Positions 1-12,220 of a stretch of DNA of 64,000 nt are shown here, in pieces. The stretch spans positions 9,745,395 through 9,809,394 of the forward strand of contig NC_065878.1 of the NCBI RefSeq assembly GCF_933775445.1, in the 5' to 3' direction. Within the stretch, counting starts at the first letter, position 1. Every line of letters starts with the position of its first letter. Made by a program: the position numbers and the translations under genes. The notes beneath the pieces were generated by a model. It searched no databases. It saw nothing but the letters and a program-made list of their open reading frames with translations, and was not told the origin of the DNA. The DNA is from Argentina anserina (Eukaryota; Streptophyta; Magnoliopsida; Rosales; Rosaceae).

Positions 1-75
1 GTGTGTCTGATTTTAGTATACCTGTCATTTGTTCAGTACACTAATGATCATGTCATTGTAATTTTTCTAATCCAG

Positions 76-3000
76 GTCCAACAAATTAAGCCTGATGTTC
101 TTCTCGGACTTTCTGCAGTCGGGGGACTGTTCTCAAAAGAGGTATATTCTTAAATCATTCTCTAAATCAACTGGTTTTCTCTGAGGCTCAATAAAGTTAC
201 ATGGCACATTTCACAAAGTGTATATTTTGGTTGGCTGAAAATGGTTATATATGTTGTCCTTGTTCATGCATAAAATTGGATGTTTACAAGTTATTTATGT
301 ACTAAAGTAAAAATCCAATGTAGTCTCCATTCAATACTGTTAGGTGTTTTATTTCTGTAGCAGAGTAGTGTGCTTTTGTATTCCAAGCTTGAAACATGAT
401 GAAGAATGGTTTTTGTTACAAAACTTTTGAAGTTCTCTCCCTGTCTCCTTTCCTCGCCCCTTCATCTCAGTATTCTGCTAGGACTAGCTACTTCTTCTTT
501 AGAAATTGACGTCAAGCAGATATCATTTTTAGGTGTTAGAGGCCCTTAGAGGTTCGACTTCCACTAGACCAGCCATATTTGCGATGTCAAATCCAACAAA
601 AAATGGTAAGTATTATATTTTATTTTTATTTTTGGTTGGAAGTGAAAATTGGGATTGAGTTCAGATGAGTTCATGATGTTGACTTATGCTTTCTCTTCCT
701 AGCTGAGTGCACTCCTGAAGAAGCATTCTCCATTGTGGGGGATAATGTTGTTTTTGCAAGTGGAAGTCCTTTCAATGACGTAGATCTCGGTATGTGTTTA
801 GGAAAAAAAAAATGGTTTGTTTTTACTTTGATATAATGGTTTGTATTACTCATGAGATGCATCTCAATATGTTATCATTGTGGTTCTGGCTCCTGAAAAC
901 AACATTACTATGCATCTCATTATCTGTTTCATTTCTAAAAAAAAGAGAAGAACTGGCCTCTATTTTAAGTGAGGCTAGAAAAATACAAAGTAATCTCAAA
1001 TACTTTTTGTGAGATTACCTCCTTTGTGAGCTTTACCAACCCATTGGCCATTTCTTATTAGTCAAATAGAAACAGAGAAAGACTTATATCCAGTGATAGA
1101 AGAAGATTTCTCTCAGCTCTGTTGATATATTAAAATAGCCAATTAAGTTTTTGTTCGATAGGCTAGGAGAACCAGTTGGGCCCATGGATTGCTCCCATGT
1201 CGTCTGGGTTTGAACCCCTCATGGTACCTACCTATCTACCTACCTATGCTAGAGATTTATGTCTTCTAAGATTGTATGCTTCGTGGAGGCCCCAGCTTCG
1301 ACCCTCGAAGCTGAAGATGGACACATTTAATTCTGCAAAGAATTTCATACATGTTTTACTAAGTAGATTTCTATTTTTCATAGGCAATGGCCATGTTGGG
1401 CACTGTAACCAGGGTAACAACATGTACCTTTTCCCAGGGTTAGTAGTCCTTTTCACTTTCAATCTTTTAAAGGGATCCAAATGTTTAATTATCTGGTTTT
1501 TCTAAATTGTCTTCCCTTCATGCAGTATTGGACTTGGTACTCTCTTATCTGGCGCCAGAGTTATCTCTGATGGCATGTTACAGGCCGCAGCAGAGTGGTA
1601 TTTCTCATAAACTCCTATGAATAATTATGAATAATCACTGCAGACCTTCAACAGTTTGAGCTGAACTTAGAAATGAATTCAAACCTGTAAATTTTAAACA
1701 ATTTTTTGAAAACTTCTAGGATTTGAATTACTATCACTGAGTTTGTTAATTTAAATAATTAATTGGTTAACAATGTTAATTACAATGGGGGAGGGTCAAG
1801 GTCTGTCTCCGGAAATGCAAAACCTCCATGAAAGAACGAACAGTCAATTCCTGTTAACTAAGGAAGTTATATGCTTACCATTATTGCATACTTGAATAGT
1901 TGTGACACCTATCTTTTGTATGGTGGAAGTGAAAATGTTGGAGGAATTGAAAGGGTAAGGCTTAATCTCGTACAGCAATTGTATTTGGACTGGAGGAATT
2001 TTAGGATACTATGGAAACTGCATCTAATTGCAGAGAATGCCAAAGTATTAAGAGAAGGATGCATTTACTTGCTTCCTATCATTAAATCTATATGTAGATA
2101 AATTTTATCCCTATTATGTTGAATTCAAAGTGGGGAATCACTTAAGAGTTATTTCATGAGTATATTTTTTTCCATCATATATTATCATATGCACTTTTGA
2201 GTTAAATTATATTCAAGAGACTTTGCTTTAAGTTCCTATGAGTTCTGACAGTTGATTTAAAACTACAGCCTAGCTGCATATATGACAGATGAGGAGGTTC
2301 TGAAAGGGGTTATATACCCTTCAATATCAAGGTACAGATTCAATAGCTGTCATATATCTAGGGTTTCTCCACTGTATATCTCCATTCTGGAAATGATAGG
2401 TTTCATGTCATTCAACTGATCTGATTCATATATGCAGCATACGGGATATAACGAAGGAGGTGGCTATTGCTGTAATAAAAGAAGCACTAGTTGAGGATCT
2501 AGCAGAAGGGTACCGTGAAATGGATGCCCGAGAGCTCCGGAAACTTAACCAGGTATATATGCTTCAGCATCATCGGCCAAGTTACCCTAAACCCCACTCT
2601 CCTGATACTCCTATACTGAATATTGTCAAAATCTCCTCGATGCCAATCTAATTGTTCTTTTTCAACCAAAAAAAATGAAATTTTTCCCACGTATGTCATG
2701 GAACTTGGTACGAGCGTTGCTCTTGTGGTTTTTGCAGTCTCAGTCCATAGTCAGTTCCAGACTCCAGAGATAATAGCATGATTTATGTTTAATTATAAAA
2801 AGAAGATGATAAAAGAATTTTTTTCACCATACAAGTTAGCAAGTGAAAAGGGAGTTAACATTCACATCAAAGCTTGTCCAAATTATGCTGAATAATACTA
2901 AAGGTGGGATTTCTGGAATGCAGGAAGTGAGGCCCGAAAGGATGTTATGTTTAAAAGAATTTCAAATTTCTGAACATGAGTTGTTGCTATAAAGGATGCT

Positions 3001-3247
3001 AAGTTTTCTTATCTAATTAGAAAACAAACAAAGAATGAGAAAAGCATATATCGGGAGCAGTAATTAAAATCTGTAGATTAAAGCACGTATATGTTTAACA
3101 AGTTTACTCATATTTGTCAATGCTGCGATTAATTCTGGATTACTAAGTCATTGATTTTACCGTGGACTGTAGGAAGAAATCGAAGAATATGTGCTAAACA
3201 ACATGTGGAGTCCAGATTATCCCACACTAGTTTACAAAAAGCAATGA
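76..3247 (+). CDS. NAD-dependent malic enzyme, mitochondrial (3' part, 8 coding exons)
   Basis: C-terminal 201 residues of a plant malic enzyme, which decarboxylates malate to pyruvate with NAD in the mitochondrial matrix. Exons read as 76-141, 533-605, 703-789, 1384-1438, 1526-1597, 2269-2331, 2438-2552 and 3173-3247; all introns have GT/AG ends and the phases join without a break (606 bases including the stop). The translation holds the family blocks VLLGLSAVGGLFSKE, RPAIFAMSNPT, CTPEEAF and GNNMYLFPGIGLG, and ends NNMWSPDYPTLVYKKQ. The MSNPT and GNNMYLFPG blocks belong to the malic-enzyme NAD-binding domain. NAD rather than NADP type is chosen from the C-terminal tail; which subunit (62- or 59-kDa class) was not decided. 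The 5' half of the gene lies outside the window. No disabling change is visible, so it is probably a working gene. Confidence 0.9.
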
Positions 3248-5596
3248 TATATCCATCATCGAGAATATAATGATAGTTTTGCTGTATGTATCAATTATTT
3301 TGGTCCAATTAGACGTTTTTGCATGTTGCTCTTCACTTTGAGCATGTATCCTATGACTTTCTAAGTTTCTATAATGTCATTGTGGCTCCTCTGCCATAGA
3401 AGACAAATATTTTGTTCATAATTAAGAATTGTTGAATCAGCTGTGGTGATTTCTTTTTGCCACCCAAGCTTCTTCTTTGTTGACTGATTTGTAAAGCATT
3501 TCTACACTTGGTTTAGCTACTAAAGAACTACCTAAGTATTAATCATGGTTTTTTATTGTGATGATCGCCGGCCATATATTTCGATATTTCCTTTGCTAGG
3601 CTGTTATTCAATTGGTCAGATTTGCTTTAAAGAGCTCAAGAGGTTCCGGAAATTTAAAGAGATGACAGCAATCAAGCCCCTTCTATTGCTTCAGAAACAC
3701 CAATTTCAACAGGCTCATTCACACATCCAACAATCATAGTTGCAAATCTCACAATGTCTTTCTAAGATGGATGTTGCTGATGCATGTCGGTAAACATGTT
3801 TGAGGGCAATATGATAGCTTGAGGCTCGAGCTAAATTTATTCCAGTGACTTAGAAGTCGAATAGTCACATCCTTAATTTTCCAATATTATACAGAAGGCT
3901 GAAAATAGATAACCACCCATTGAGTCACCGCAAATTGACTCCATGACATTCCGGCCTATAATCAACACAAGAAAAAACTTTCCAACGATATATGCCACTT
4001 TGTTTGGTTCATGAGATTGGAAAAGAATGTTCAGTCCCAGTATAGTAAAGCTATCATGTCCTCTACTATCGGCCAATTCTGATTCAGAAGATATTAGAAG
4101 CTCTCCTGCTTCTGAGCAGTCGGGTTCTACAATTACTGGAACTATCGTTGCGCCTAGAGCGAAATGCAGACCGGCATTCAAGTTAGCAGGTTTGCGGTTA
4201 AGGGAGACCAAAATGGGAAAATCCCAACATTAGGACTGCACAAGCACCCATAAGTTCTCCATTCGAATTTCTGATGACCGTTTGACCCCCCTCAAACTTC
4301 GTTGCCTGCTTCTCATCTACAACTCAGTTACTTGTAAAGTCCTTGGGCAGAACAGAAAACATCTCTACATATTTGCTTCTCAAAAATCATCAGGACGAGA
4401 CAGTTGATAGAAAAATCGTCGGACTTGTGTGAGTGCTCTAACGTGCCAACGGTTGTTTATTACATTTCACTGAGACCAAACAAAGATAGCAAATAAACCT
4501 ATGTTTAAGGATGACTTAAACTCTAGGAGGTAAGGTTGGAAACTTCCTTAATGAATAAACATCTAAAAGGCAGCATGAAATGAGGACTCTTCTTGTTTCT
4601 TGCAGCAAAAGCAAACAGGTCTAGTTGACATTTTCCTTGTAAATAAATATGCTCCGGCTACAACGTCAGAAAGGGTATCTGAAGCAGCTCTCCATTTATA
4701 GAAGATGAATTTATTTGGAGTTTCCATGTTCCCAAATGTAGATCAAAAGCTCCAGCACTGTAACCATCAAACTCACATTTTCAAACATATATATCTATAT
4801 GAAAGTGCAGAACCGCCACAGAAACATTTGCAAATCTGTTCTGATTAAAGTTATATCAACCAAGTGACCCACAATTTTATCTGCAAATCTTATATGCATA
4901 TATCCAAAAATGAAATACACTGGTCCACAAATAGAAAGATCCTTCAAGTTAATGGAAAGGAAACTGTGTATGTACAAAAGTGGAATTAACAAAGGTAATA
5001 CATAGGAAAGGGAACTGCATATATACAAAACATTATCTAAATCAAAATGAGATTTATGGAGAGAAATCAAATGAATAAAAGAATGTATGTTATGTATCAA
5101 GGAATCAATGCAATGAAGAAGCAGCTCTAGAAACAACCGGACCATGACAAGGCAAATTTTCTATAACACAACAACTTGCCTTGTCAAATCTCAACATGAC
5201 AATAAAAATTGAAGCTTCTTCAAAGAAACAGTGAGAGTTTGTCAATTTGGAAGTGTAAATTTCAAAAGCTCCACCATTTTTTTTTTTGTGCTTATAGGTT
5301 CTGGTTACACTTCGTTAGTCTTAAAACTGTCAGAGAAGTTATGATGACGAAAACAAAACACCATGAAGAGATTAAGTGCCAATGTGAGCTATTAAAAGAA
5401 CCAATTACAAAAATAAAATTAACTTTTAGACATGAATTAGATTCAATTTATAGCAGCTTTCACAACTAGTATGCTTTTAAAACAGCTCCCCATTCACCAC
5501 TTCTATTTTACCCGTGACAAATAGAACACAAAATAAGCAAAATCTAAATGGAAGGTTTAGGACAGATAGTAATTAAATATAGAGATTAGCACATAC
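3248..5596. other. intergenic spacer, no supported gene
   Basis: AT-rich DNA after the malic enzyme stop, with its 3' UTR probably in the first few hundred bases. Short open frames of up to 116 codons occur on both strands, but they have no recognisable family motif, no consistent splice sites and AT-driven composition. I see no gene, repeat or terminal signature that I can support. Confidence 0.5.
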
Positions 5597-5690
5597 TTGC
5601 TCATTGTCTTCAGGTAATCAACATAACCCATTGAAGCATAACCCTCGTACATTTCCAAGTGATTGTTAAACTGAGTAATCAAAAGGATTG
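5597..5690 (-). pseudogene. orphan exon resembling plant OTU-domain cysteine protease
   Basis: On the minus strand a 94-base exon-like segment lies between a good acceptor (TTGGCAG) and a good donor (GTATGT). It translates as ILLITQFNNHLEMYEGYASMGYVDYLKTMSK without a stop (quoted key part: MYEGYASMGYVDYLKTMSK). This matches, from memory of the family, the stretch of plant OTU deubiquitinases just before the GEWGDH catalytic-histidine block. The upstream DGNCQFRAL block and the downstream GEWGDH block were not found within about 1.5 kb on either side. A short exon-like piece at about 6200-6237 (minus) and coding-looking sequence at 6355-6475 (minus) could be further relics but were not identified. 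It could also be read as part of a 51-codon frame beginning with a hydrophobic stretch. Confidence 0.45.
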
Positions 5691-6679
5691 CTGCCAAGAC
5701 AATAACGATCATACAGGGGATATTAAAATTCTAATAATGGTATGAACTAGGAAACTAGAAAGAGAAAACAAAAGTGCCAAATGAATATCTGATCCATGTC
5801 CATAGATCCTAAATTTCCGACCAAACATGTGTATCTGATTTCGCCGCACACATATTATGAAAAGTATATGAAAATTCTTTGCATAAGTTTAAGCAGAAAA
5901 TCAAACAAATAGAATATATAGAATAATAATGATATAGTCATAAAAAATAGTAATAATATAATCCTTTATATCTGATACTCTCATGCTGACCAGGCTCACA
6001 ACTTGTTGCAGATGCATTGCAATTGTTTATCAATTTCATTGTCATTTTGAGAGAGTTACGATAGATAACATTGACACATTCTTCACCAAAGAAAAAAAAA
6101 TGTGGACCACATTTAAAACATAAAGCAAGAAAAATAAACAAAAGCACAGCAAAGAAAATCCACAGGCAGAAAAAGAAAATTCAATCACAAAATCCCATAT
6201 AAGCTACACTTGCAGAAACATACCTAAATCATCTACATAATCCTGAATGCTTTCAATCCCTAATGCATTTAAATGATGTAATCACTTGAATGAAAAACCA
6301 ACATACAGCACAAACCACTGAACAAAGTAAGAATGTCAATATTTCCCATACCAGAACAGCAGAACCATTGTGTGCTTAAAGGACCAAGCCAATCCTGTGC
6401 AAGAATCTATGCTTGCAAAGCCAGATCTCCGTGAAGGCAAGTCGGGATGCTCTTCTTGTAAGGCATGACCTTTAAATTAGATTAGTCTCCGCAACAAAAG
6501 GCTCTGAGATGACATTCTCTAACACACCCTAATTCATTAAGTCCTGGTTGTATCCAGTGATAATACTATGAGAATGATAATTCAAAATAGTGCAATTTAA
6601 GAGATGAAGGAGATCCATCAAACACCATTACCAATGTCCAATAAAGTGCTTGTATAACATTCAGAACACTCCCGCTGAT
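5691..6679. other. intergenic spacer upstream of Gypsy insertion
   Basis: AT-rich sequence between the OTU-like exon and the Gypsy target site. Minus-strand stretches near 6200 and 6355-6475 look weakly coding and may belong to the same decayed gene as the OTU-like exon. Nothing else can be supported. Confidence 0.35.
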
Positions 6680-6684
6680 CCTAC

Positions 6685-7327
6685 TGTAGACACATGAAAT
6701 TTAATGAAGTAAATCATCTTCATTAAATGATTAAATCGACTAAGAACCCGATAAAATTACACACGTGACCCAAAGGCCAACAAAGTTAGTGCGGATCCGA
6801 ATAAAACTCGTGTCAGCACATAAATGGATGATCATAATCGAAACTACGTGATTCCGACTTAAATCGAAAATTAAATGTCATTGACGATTCGAAATGGTAC
6901 TCAAACATTTGATTAAATTAATAAATATTTTTAACAGTTATAATTAAAGAAATATTATTATTTTAGTGTCATTAAAATATTATATAAAAAAAAGTCTTGA
7001 CACTATAAATACACCTTCCAACATGAAGAGGAGGGGACTTGAGAAGAAGAGAGAAAATCACTTCAGCAAGATCACTCTCGAGAAATCTCGAAGTCTCTCA
7101 AGTCCACGAAGAATCATCAAGCTACCAAATCGCTCGTTCTTCATCAAATCCAAATCCAAACTCAAATTCTCAAGATCAAGTGCATGTCACCCTTGAGCCA
7201 AGTTACATACGGAGATAGAATTAGAGGAGTTCACAAAGATTGTAACCTCGCGCTTGATTATCAATCAATTATATTTTATTTGTACACGTGTTTGCATTCT
7301 TATTTGTTTTCAGATTCTCATTCTACA
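6685..7327 (+). repeat. 5' LTR of the Gypsy element
   Basis: 643 bases, starting TGTAGACACATG and ending TTCTACA. It is matched along its length by the copy at 15140-15853. It contains a TATA-like box at about 7004 that would serve U3 transcription. Directly preceded by the CCTAC target-site duplication. Confidence 0.92.
7004..7010 (+). promoter_or_regulatory. TATA-like box in the 5' LTR
   Basis: The sequence TATAAAT sits in the middle of the LTR after CTTGACAC. The same block (GACACTATAAAT) is retained in the 3' LTR near 15460-15472, as expected for a U3 promoter element. Function is inferred. Confidence 0.45.
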
Positions 7328-7400
7328 AATTGGCACGCCCAGTGGGACCTTTTTGGCCTCTCATCTCTTCTCCGTAGAAATCTTCAAATTCGTTTGTGCG

Positions 7401-8657
7401 ATGGATTCCAAGAACAACCAAGCTGTTCCATCGACGAAATCCAAGTTCACAACCGCGAGGTTAAGCGGAGAGGCCGAGCCGGTCAAGAAATCCAAACAAA
7501 CATACTTCAAATTAAGGAGTGAACCGATTGCCCTTGTCACCCAGAGCGTGGCTAGAGCTCAATCCACGACATTTATGGCACTTGCTAGTAAGCCTCGTCA
7601 ACCAGTCATCACCTTGGAGAGCTTGGGAGCAATAGAGCATGCCTCTCAAAGTGGGAAGAAGCAAGTGTCAAAGAAGAAGGAGCCAAAGGAGCAATCTCCT
7701 CTACCCGTTCATGATGATGGCCCTATCCTGGAAGATGTTTTCTCTGATGACGAATCAAGCATGGTATCATACCATGGAAGTCCCAAAGAAGATGGCGATA
7801 ACTTTCATTCTATGACGCATGAGTCATTTTCTGAAAATGCGCATGTCTTGGTGATGGGGACATCCACAATCGAGAAGCAACTCTCCAATATGTTGGAGAT
7901 AGTTGAAAAGCTCACCCGAACGGTTGAAGAAAAGGACGTGCAAATCGCTGAGCTCTATAGCAAGTTGGAAGATCACGATGATGAGAACTCCACCAAAGGG
8001 TCGCCTGGCAGAGCAAAGTAAATGAAAAGGGAGAAATGTCCAAGAAGAATGACGACTCGCTTGGTTCCTTGTCACTCCAGCAATTGCAGGACATCATCAC
8101 TAACTCAATCCGGGCTCAATATGGAGGTCTTTCTCGTGACTCCCTCACTTATTCTAAACCTTACACTAAGAGAATCAACAGCTTAAGGATGCCACCGGGG
8201 TATGAGCCACTAAAGTTCCAACAATTTGAAGGTAAAGGGAACCCGAAGCAACACATCGCCCACTTTGTGGAGACTTGCAGTAACGCTGGGACAGAAGGCG
8301 ATCACTTTGTCAAGTAGTTTGTTCGCTCGTTGAAGGGAAATGCCTTTGAGTGATATACAGACCTAGAGTCGGAGTATGTTGACAGTTGAGACCAGATGGA
8401 GCGCGAGTTCCTCAATCGATTCTCTAGTGCAAGGCGGACGGTGAGCATGATGGAGCTAACTAGCACGAAGCAACGGAAGGATGAACCCGCGGTCGACTAC
8501 ATCAATAGATGGCACTTACTTAGCCTTGATTGCAAGGACCGACTATCATAGGTGTCAGCCGTTGAAATGTGCATCCAAGACATGCACTTTGATTTGCTAT
8601 ACATCTTGCAAGGAATCAAGCCTCGTTCTTTCGAAGAGTTGGCTACTCGAGCCACGA
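7401..8657 (+). pseudogene. Gypsy gag polyprotein, broken
   Basis: The frame opens with ATG at 7401 (MDSKNNQAVPSTKSK...), 73 bases after the LTR, and stops at 8019-8021. It resumes in another frame from 8036 (MSKKNDDSLGSLSLQQLQD) and carries the typical capsid stretch RMPPGYEPLKFQQFEGKGNP, followed by PKQHIAHFVETCSNAG. From 8315 the frame has several in-frame stops (for example after DHFVK and NAFE) although recognisable capsid sequence continues (EREFLNRFSSARRTVSMMEL, then LYILQGIKPRSFEELATRAT). This identifies a Gypsy gag gene that no longer makes a full protein. The 5' part contains a predicted coiled-coil-like acidic/lysine region before the capsid, usual for Tat elements. Confidence 0.85.
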
Positions 8658-8658
8658 C

Positions 8659-10070
8659 ATGGAGCTAAGCTTGGCAAGTCATAAGGGAAAGAATGAGTCC
8701 CTGGTTGACCAACGAAAAGACAAAGTCTTCAGAAATAGATTTGACAAGATTGTGAAGAAGCCTTCCAAAGAATCAATGGTCATCAATACTGCTCCGGTTA
8801 ATATCTCTACGCGGGATAAGGAGTTCAATAAGGTGGAACCACCTCGAATCTACGATAGGAGTAAACACACGTTGAAGGAGATGGAGCGAAAGGCGTACCC
8901 TTTCCCAAACTCTGATGTGGCGGGCATGTTAGAGGATCTGCTCGAAAACAAGATAATAGATCTTCCAGAGTACAAGCGTCCAGAAGAAATACATCGTGTC
9001 AACGATCCGAAGTATTGCAAATATCATCGCCTCGTTAGTTACCCTATAGAGAAGTGCTTTGTTCTCAAGGATTTGATAATGAACCTCGCCAAGCAAGGGA
9101 CGATTGAGCTGGATGTTGACAATGTTGCTGAAGTCAATTGCACTACCGTAACATTCGGGTCGTTCGAAATTGAAGTAGACGAAGCTCCTCCAGAACTTGA
9201 AGACAGGGGGCAAGCCAATATGGACGAACTTAAAGAGATTAACTTGGGAACAGAAGGAGACCCAAGACTTATTTTTGTGAGTGCGTCTTGGGAACATAAG
9301 AGAAAGAATATCTCGATCTGTTGCTCGAGTACAAAGATGTCTTTGCTTAGAGGTACAAAGAAATGCCCGGCCTAGATCCAAAGGTAGCAGTTCATCGACT
9401 TGCTTTCAAACCGGAGGCTCAACCAACCAAGCAAACACAAAGACGCTTTCGAACAAAACTTATTCCTCAAATTGAAGCAAAAGTTGATAAGTTGATTGCC
9501 GCAGGCTTCATTAGAGAGGTTCAATATCCCAAGTAGATCGCAAACATTGTTCCTGTCAAGAAGAAGAACAGACAAATCCGTGTTTGTGTAGATTTTCGTG
9601 ACTTAAATGAGGCGTGTCCAAAAGATGATTTCCCTCTGCCAATCATAGAGCTCATGGTGGATGCTACAACCGGGCATGAGGTTTTGTCATTCATGGACGG
9701 ATCATCAGGTTACAACGAGATAAGGATGGCCTTAGAGGATGAGGAACTCACTGTATTTTGAACTCCCAAATGAATTTATTGCTATAAGGTCATGCCAGAG
9801 CTAAGAAATTTGCGCGAGCTGAAAAGCCTCTAAGGACGACTTGCCTTCATCAAACGATTCATATCAAACCTGGTGGGCCGTTGCCAACCATTCAGTCGAC
9901 TCATGAAGAAAGATGTTCCATTTGTATGGGATGAAGCTTGTCGCAATGCCTTTGAGAGCATAAAGAAATAACTGGCGAATCCTCCGGTGTTGGGTGCACC
10001 TATCACCGGAAAACCTCTTATCCTTTACATCGCGGCTCAATAAAATGAAGGCAAAAAGGAGAAAACCTTG
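8659..10070 (+). pseudogene. Gypsy gag end, protease region and reverse transcriptase, with RT active site deleted
   Basis: An open stretch at 8659-9375 ends gag and includes the Cys/His block KYCKYHRLVSYPIEKCFVLK, typical of Tat gag-pol. After a frameshift near 9290 the reverse transcriptase begins (KLIAAGFIREVQYPK, then VPVKKKNRQIRVCVDFRDLN and EACPKDDFPLPIIE). Stops interrupt it at about 9533, 9760 and 9772. At about 9790 the sequence jumps from CYKVMP directly to ELRNLRELKSL, so the segment that normally carries the YVDD catalytic motif and the thumb is absent. The connection domain follows (RLAFIKRFISNLVGRCQPFS, FVWDEACRNAFESIKK). The enzyme would be inactive. Confidence 0.85.
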
Positions 10071-10850
10071 TACTACTTAAGTCGGACCCTCACCGGACTT
10101 GAGCTAAATTATTCGCCAATAGAGAAAATGTGTCTTGCACTCGTCTTCGCAATTCAAAAGTTGAGGCATTACATGCAAGCTTACACAATACACTTGGTGG
10201 CTGGAGCCGATCCAGTTAAGTTCTTATTATCTAAACTCGTTCTAACCGGGCGCATGGCTAAGTGGGCGTTACTGTTGAACCAATACGACATCATATATGT
10301 GCCCGCTAAAGCAGTGAAAGGACATGCGTTGGCTGACTTCCTGGCAGACCACCCTATTCCAACGGATTGGGGAATCTCAGATGACTTCCCAAACAAGGAA
10401 GTCTTCCTTGCAGAGGTCCTCCCTACTTGGAAGATGTTTTTCGATGGCTCATCTAGGGCAGATGGAGCAGGGCGGGTGTTATCTTTGTCTCTCCACAAAA
10501 ACAAATATTGCCTTATTCTTTCACTCTTGGGGAACTGTGCTCCAACAGTGTCGTAGAGTACTAAGCGTTGATCATGGGATTGCAAACATCGTTAGAAATT
10601 GAAATCCAAAGTCTCGAAGTGTATGGAGGCTCGAAGTTGGTGATTGATCAACTGCTCACTAATTACGAGGTCAAGAATGAGGATTTGATACCTTATTTCC
10701 AACTCGCCACACAACTCTTGAAGGGCTTTGATAATGTTACACTCATACATGTGCCACAGAAAAAAAATCAAATGGCAGACGCATTGGCAAACTTGGCGGC
10801 GACTTTGGCATTGTCTCGAGACAAAATTTTGGACATCCCAATTTTCCAAA
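10068..10850 (+). pseudogene. Gypsy RNase H plus second (archaeal-type) RNase H
   Basis: The retroviral-type RNase H is open from 10068 (YYLSRTLTGLELNYSPIEKM, then LRHYMQAYTIHLVAGADPVK) and runs into WKMFFDGSSRADGAGRV near 10430-10480, the beginning of a second RNase H. A frameshift at about 10480-10560 separates this from the rest in another frame starting at 10568 (LEIEIQSLEVYGGSKLVIDQ, then PQKKNQMADALANLA). Two RNase H domains in a row before integrase is what places the element in the Tat group. Confidence 0.8.
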
Positions 10851-10929
10851 GGTGGGTCATGATCACAAAGCTTTTACTCCAATATGCCAGTTCTCATATA
10901 GTGTCAGTTTACACCATTGATATTGAAGA

Positions 10930-11860
10930 TTGGAGGCATCCTTTTACACCACCTGAGCTGTTGCATCTGACAATTGCTTCGCACCCATTCGATGTCTGGG
11001 GAATGGATGCAATTGGACCCAGCACTATGAAATCATCGGCTGATTATATGTACATTCTGTCGGCCACTGATTCATTCTCAAAGTGGGCAGAGGCGATACC
11101 GCTCAAAGAAATAAAGAAAGAAAATGTTGTGGATTTCATTACGGGAAGCATTATACAACGCTATGGTATACCACGGTGCATCATCACAGACAATGCCAAG
11201 TATTTCTCGAATACAGCAACAAAAAAGTTGAGCAAGAACTTCCACTTCAAACTTCACTTCTCTTCGATGTACAATGCCCCGAAAAATGATTTGGCAGAAG
11301 CATTCAATAAAACACTTTGTAACATTCTGAAGAAAACTATCAGTAAAAAGCAGAGGGATTGGCATGAGAAATTGGGTGAATCTCTCTGGGCTTATAAAAT
11401 GACGTATCGGACAGCCACAAATGCTACACCTTATTCTCTCATCTATGGTATCAAAGCCGTGTTACCATTAGAGAAAGAAATTCCGTCATTGAGAATCGCT
11501 TTGCAAGTAGGTCTCACAAATGAAGAAAATGTCAAGTTCCTTCTTCAAGAGTTATAAGCTTTGGATGAGAAGGGGCTTGATGCACAACAACACTTGGAAT
11601 GTACCAAGCTCGGATGTCACACGCCTTCAACAAAAGTGTTCGACCACGGTCATTTCAAGTTGATGATTTAGTTCTTGTTGTTTGAAGACCCATCATTATG
11701 ACGCACAAGACTGACCCCAAATTCAAGTCAAAGTGGGATGATCCTTACGTCATCAGAGAAGTATACACCAATGGAGCTTACAAAATTATGGTGGAAGACG
11801 GTTTGAGGATCGGTCCCATTAACGGCAAATTCTTGAAGAAGTACCATGCTCTAAAACGTC
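10930..11860 (+). pseudogene. Gypsy integrase lacking the N-terminal zinc finger
   Basis: Continuous with the second RNase H frame to a stop at 11555-11557. The catalytic core is readable: FDVWGMDAIGPSTMKSSADY, then TDSFSKWAEAIPL, YGIPRCIITDNAKYFS and AEAFNKTLCNILKKTISKKQ. The first two catalytic acidic residues lie in these blocks. EDWRHPF is followed almost directly by TPPELLHLTIASHPFDVWGM, so the HHCC zinc-binding region and its flanks normally lying between them are missing. After stops the C-terminal domain resumes at 11698 (THKTDPKFKSKWDDPYVIRE, then LRIGPINGKFLKKYHAL). Confidence 0.82.
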
Positions 11861-12220
11861 AAAGTATGCTCCACACTTGCATGAGCTTAAATTGCATAAG
11901 GCACCCAAAAAAAAAAACAACAACAAAGAAAAACCCTTGAACTATGTGATGACTTGATTCCTACTTTAGAAGGATACGTAAGCAGCTTGAGAATAACAAC
12001 TTTAAGTTCAGTCACATCAAAATAAAAATAAGGGTTTGTCTGCCAATCATAGAGTAAATTCTTATTGCACTGCGTAAGTCCACTGCAAGACGGGAGTTGA
12101 GCTGCCATATAATGAAGCTTTAAAAGTGAATGGCCCAGTAAGAGAGGGATATACGGTTAAGGTGGTGTCATCATGTTGCTCATCTTCAACATCGTCGAGG
12201 ATAGTGATTGTCCCGTCCTT

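Noticed and set aside
3873..4233. Opposing frames of 112 and 68 codons
   Set aside because: Neither has a recognisable domain and they overlap on opposite strands; support is too weak.
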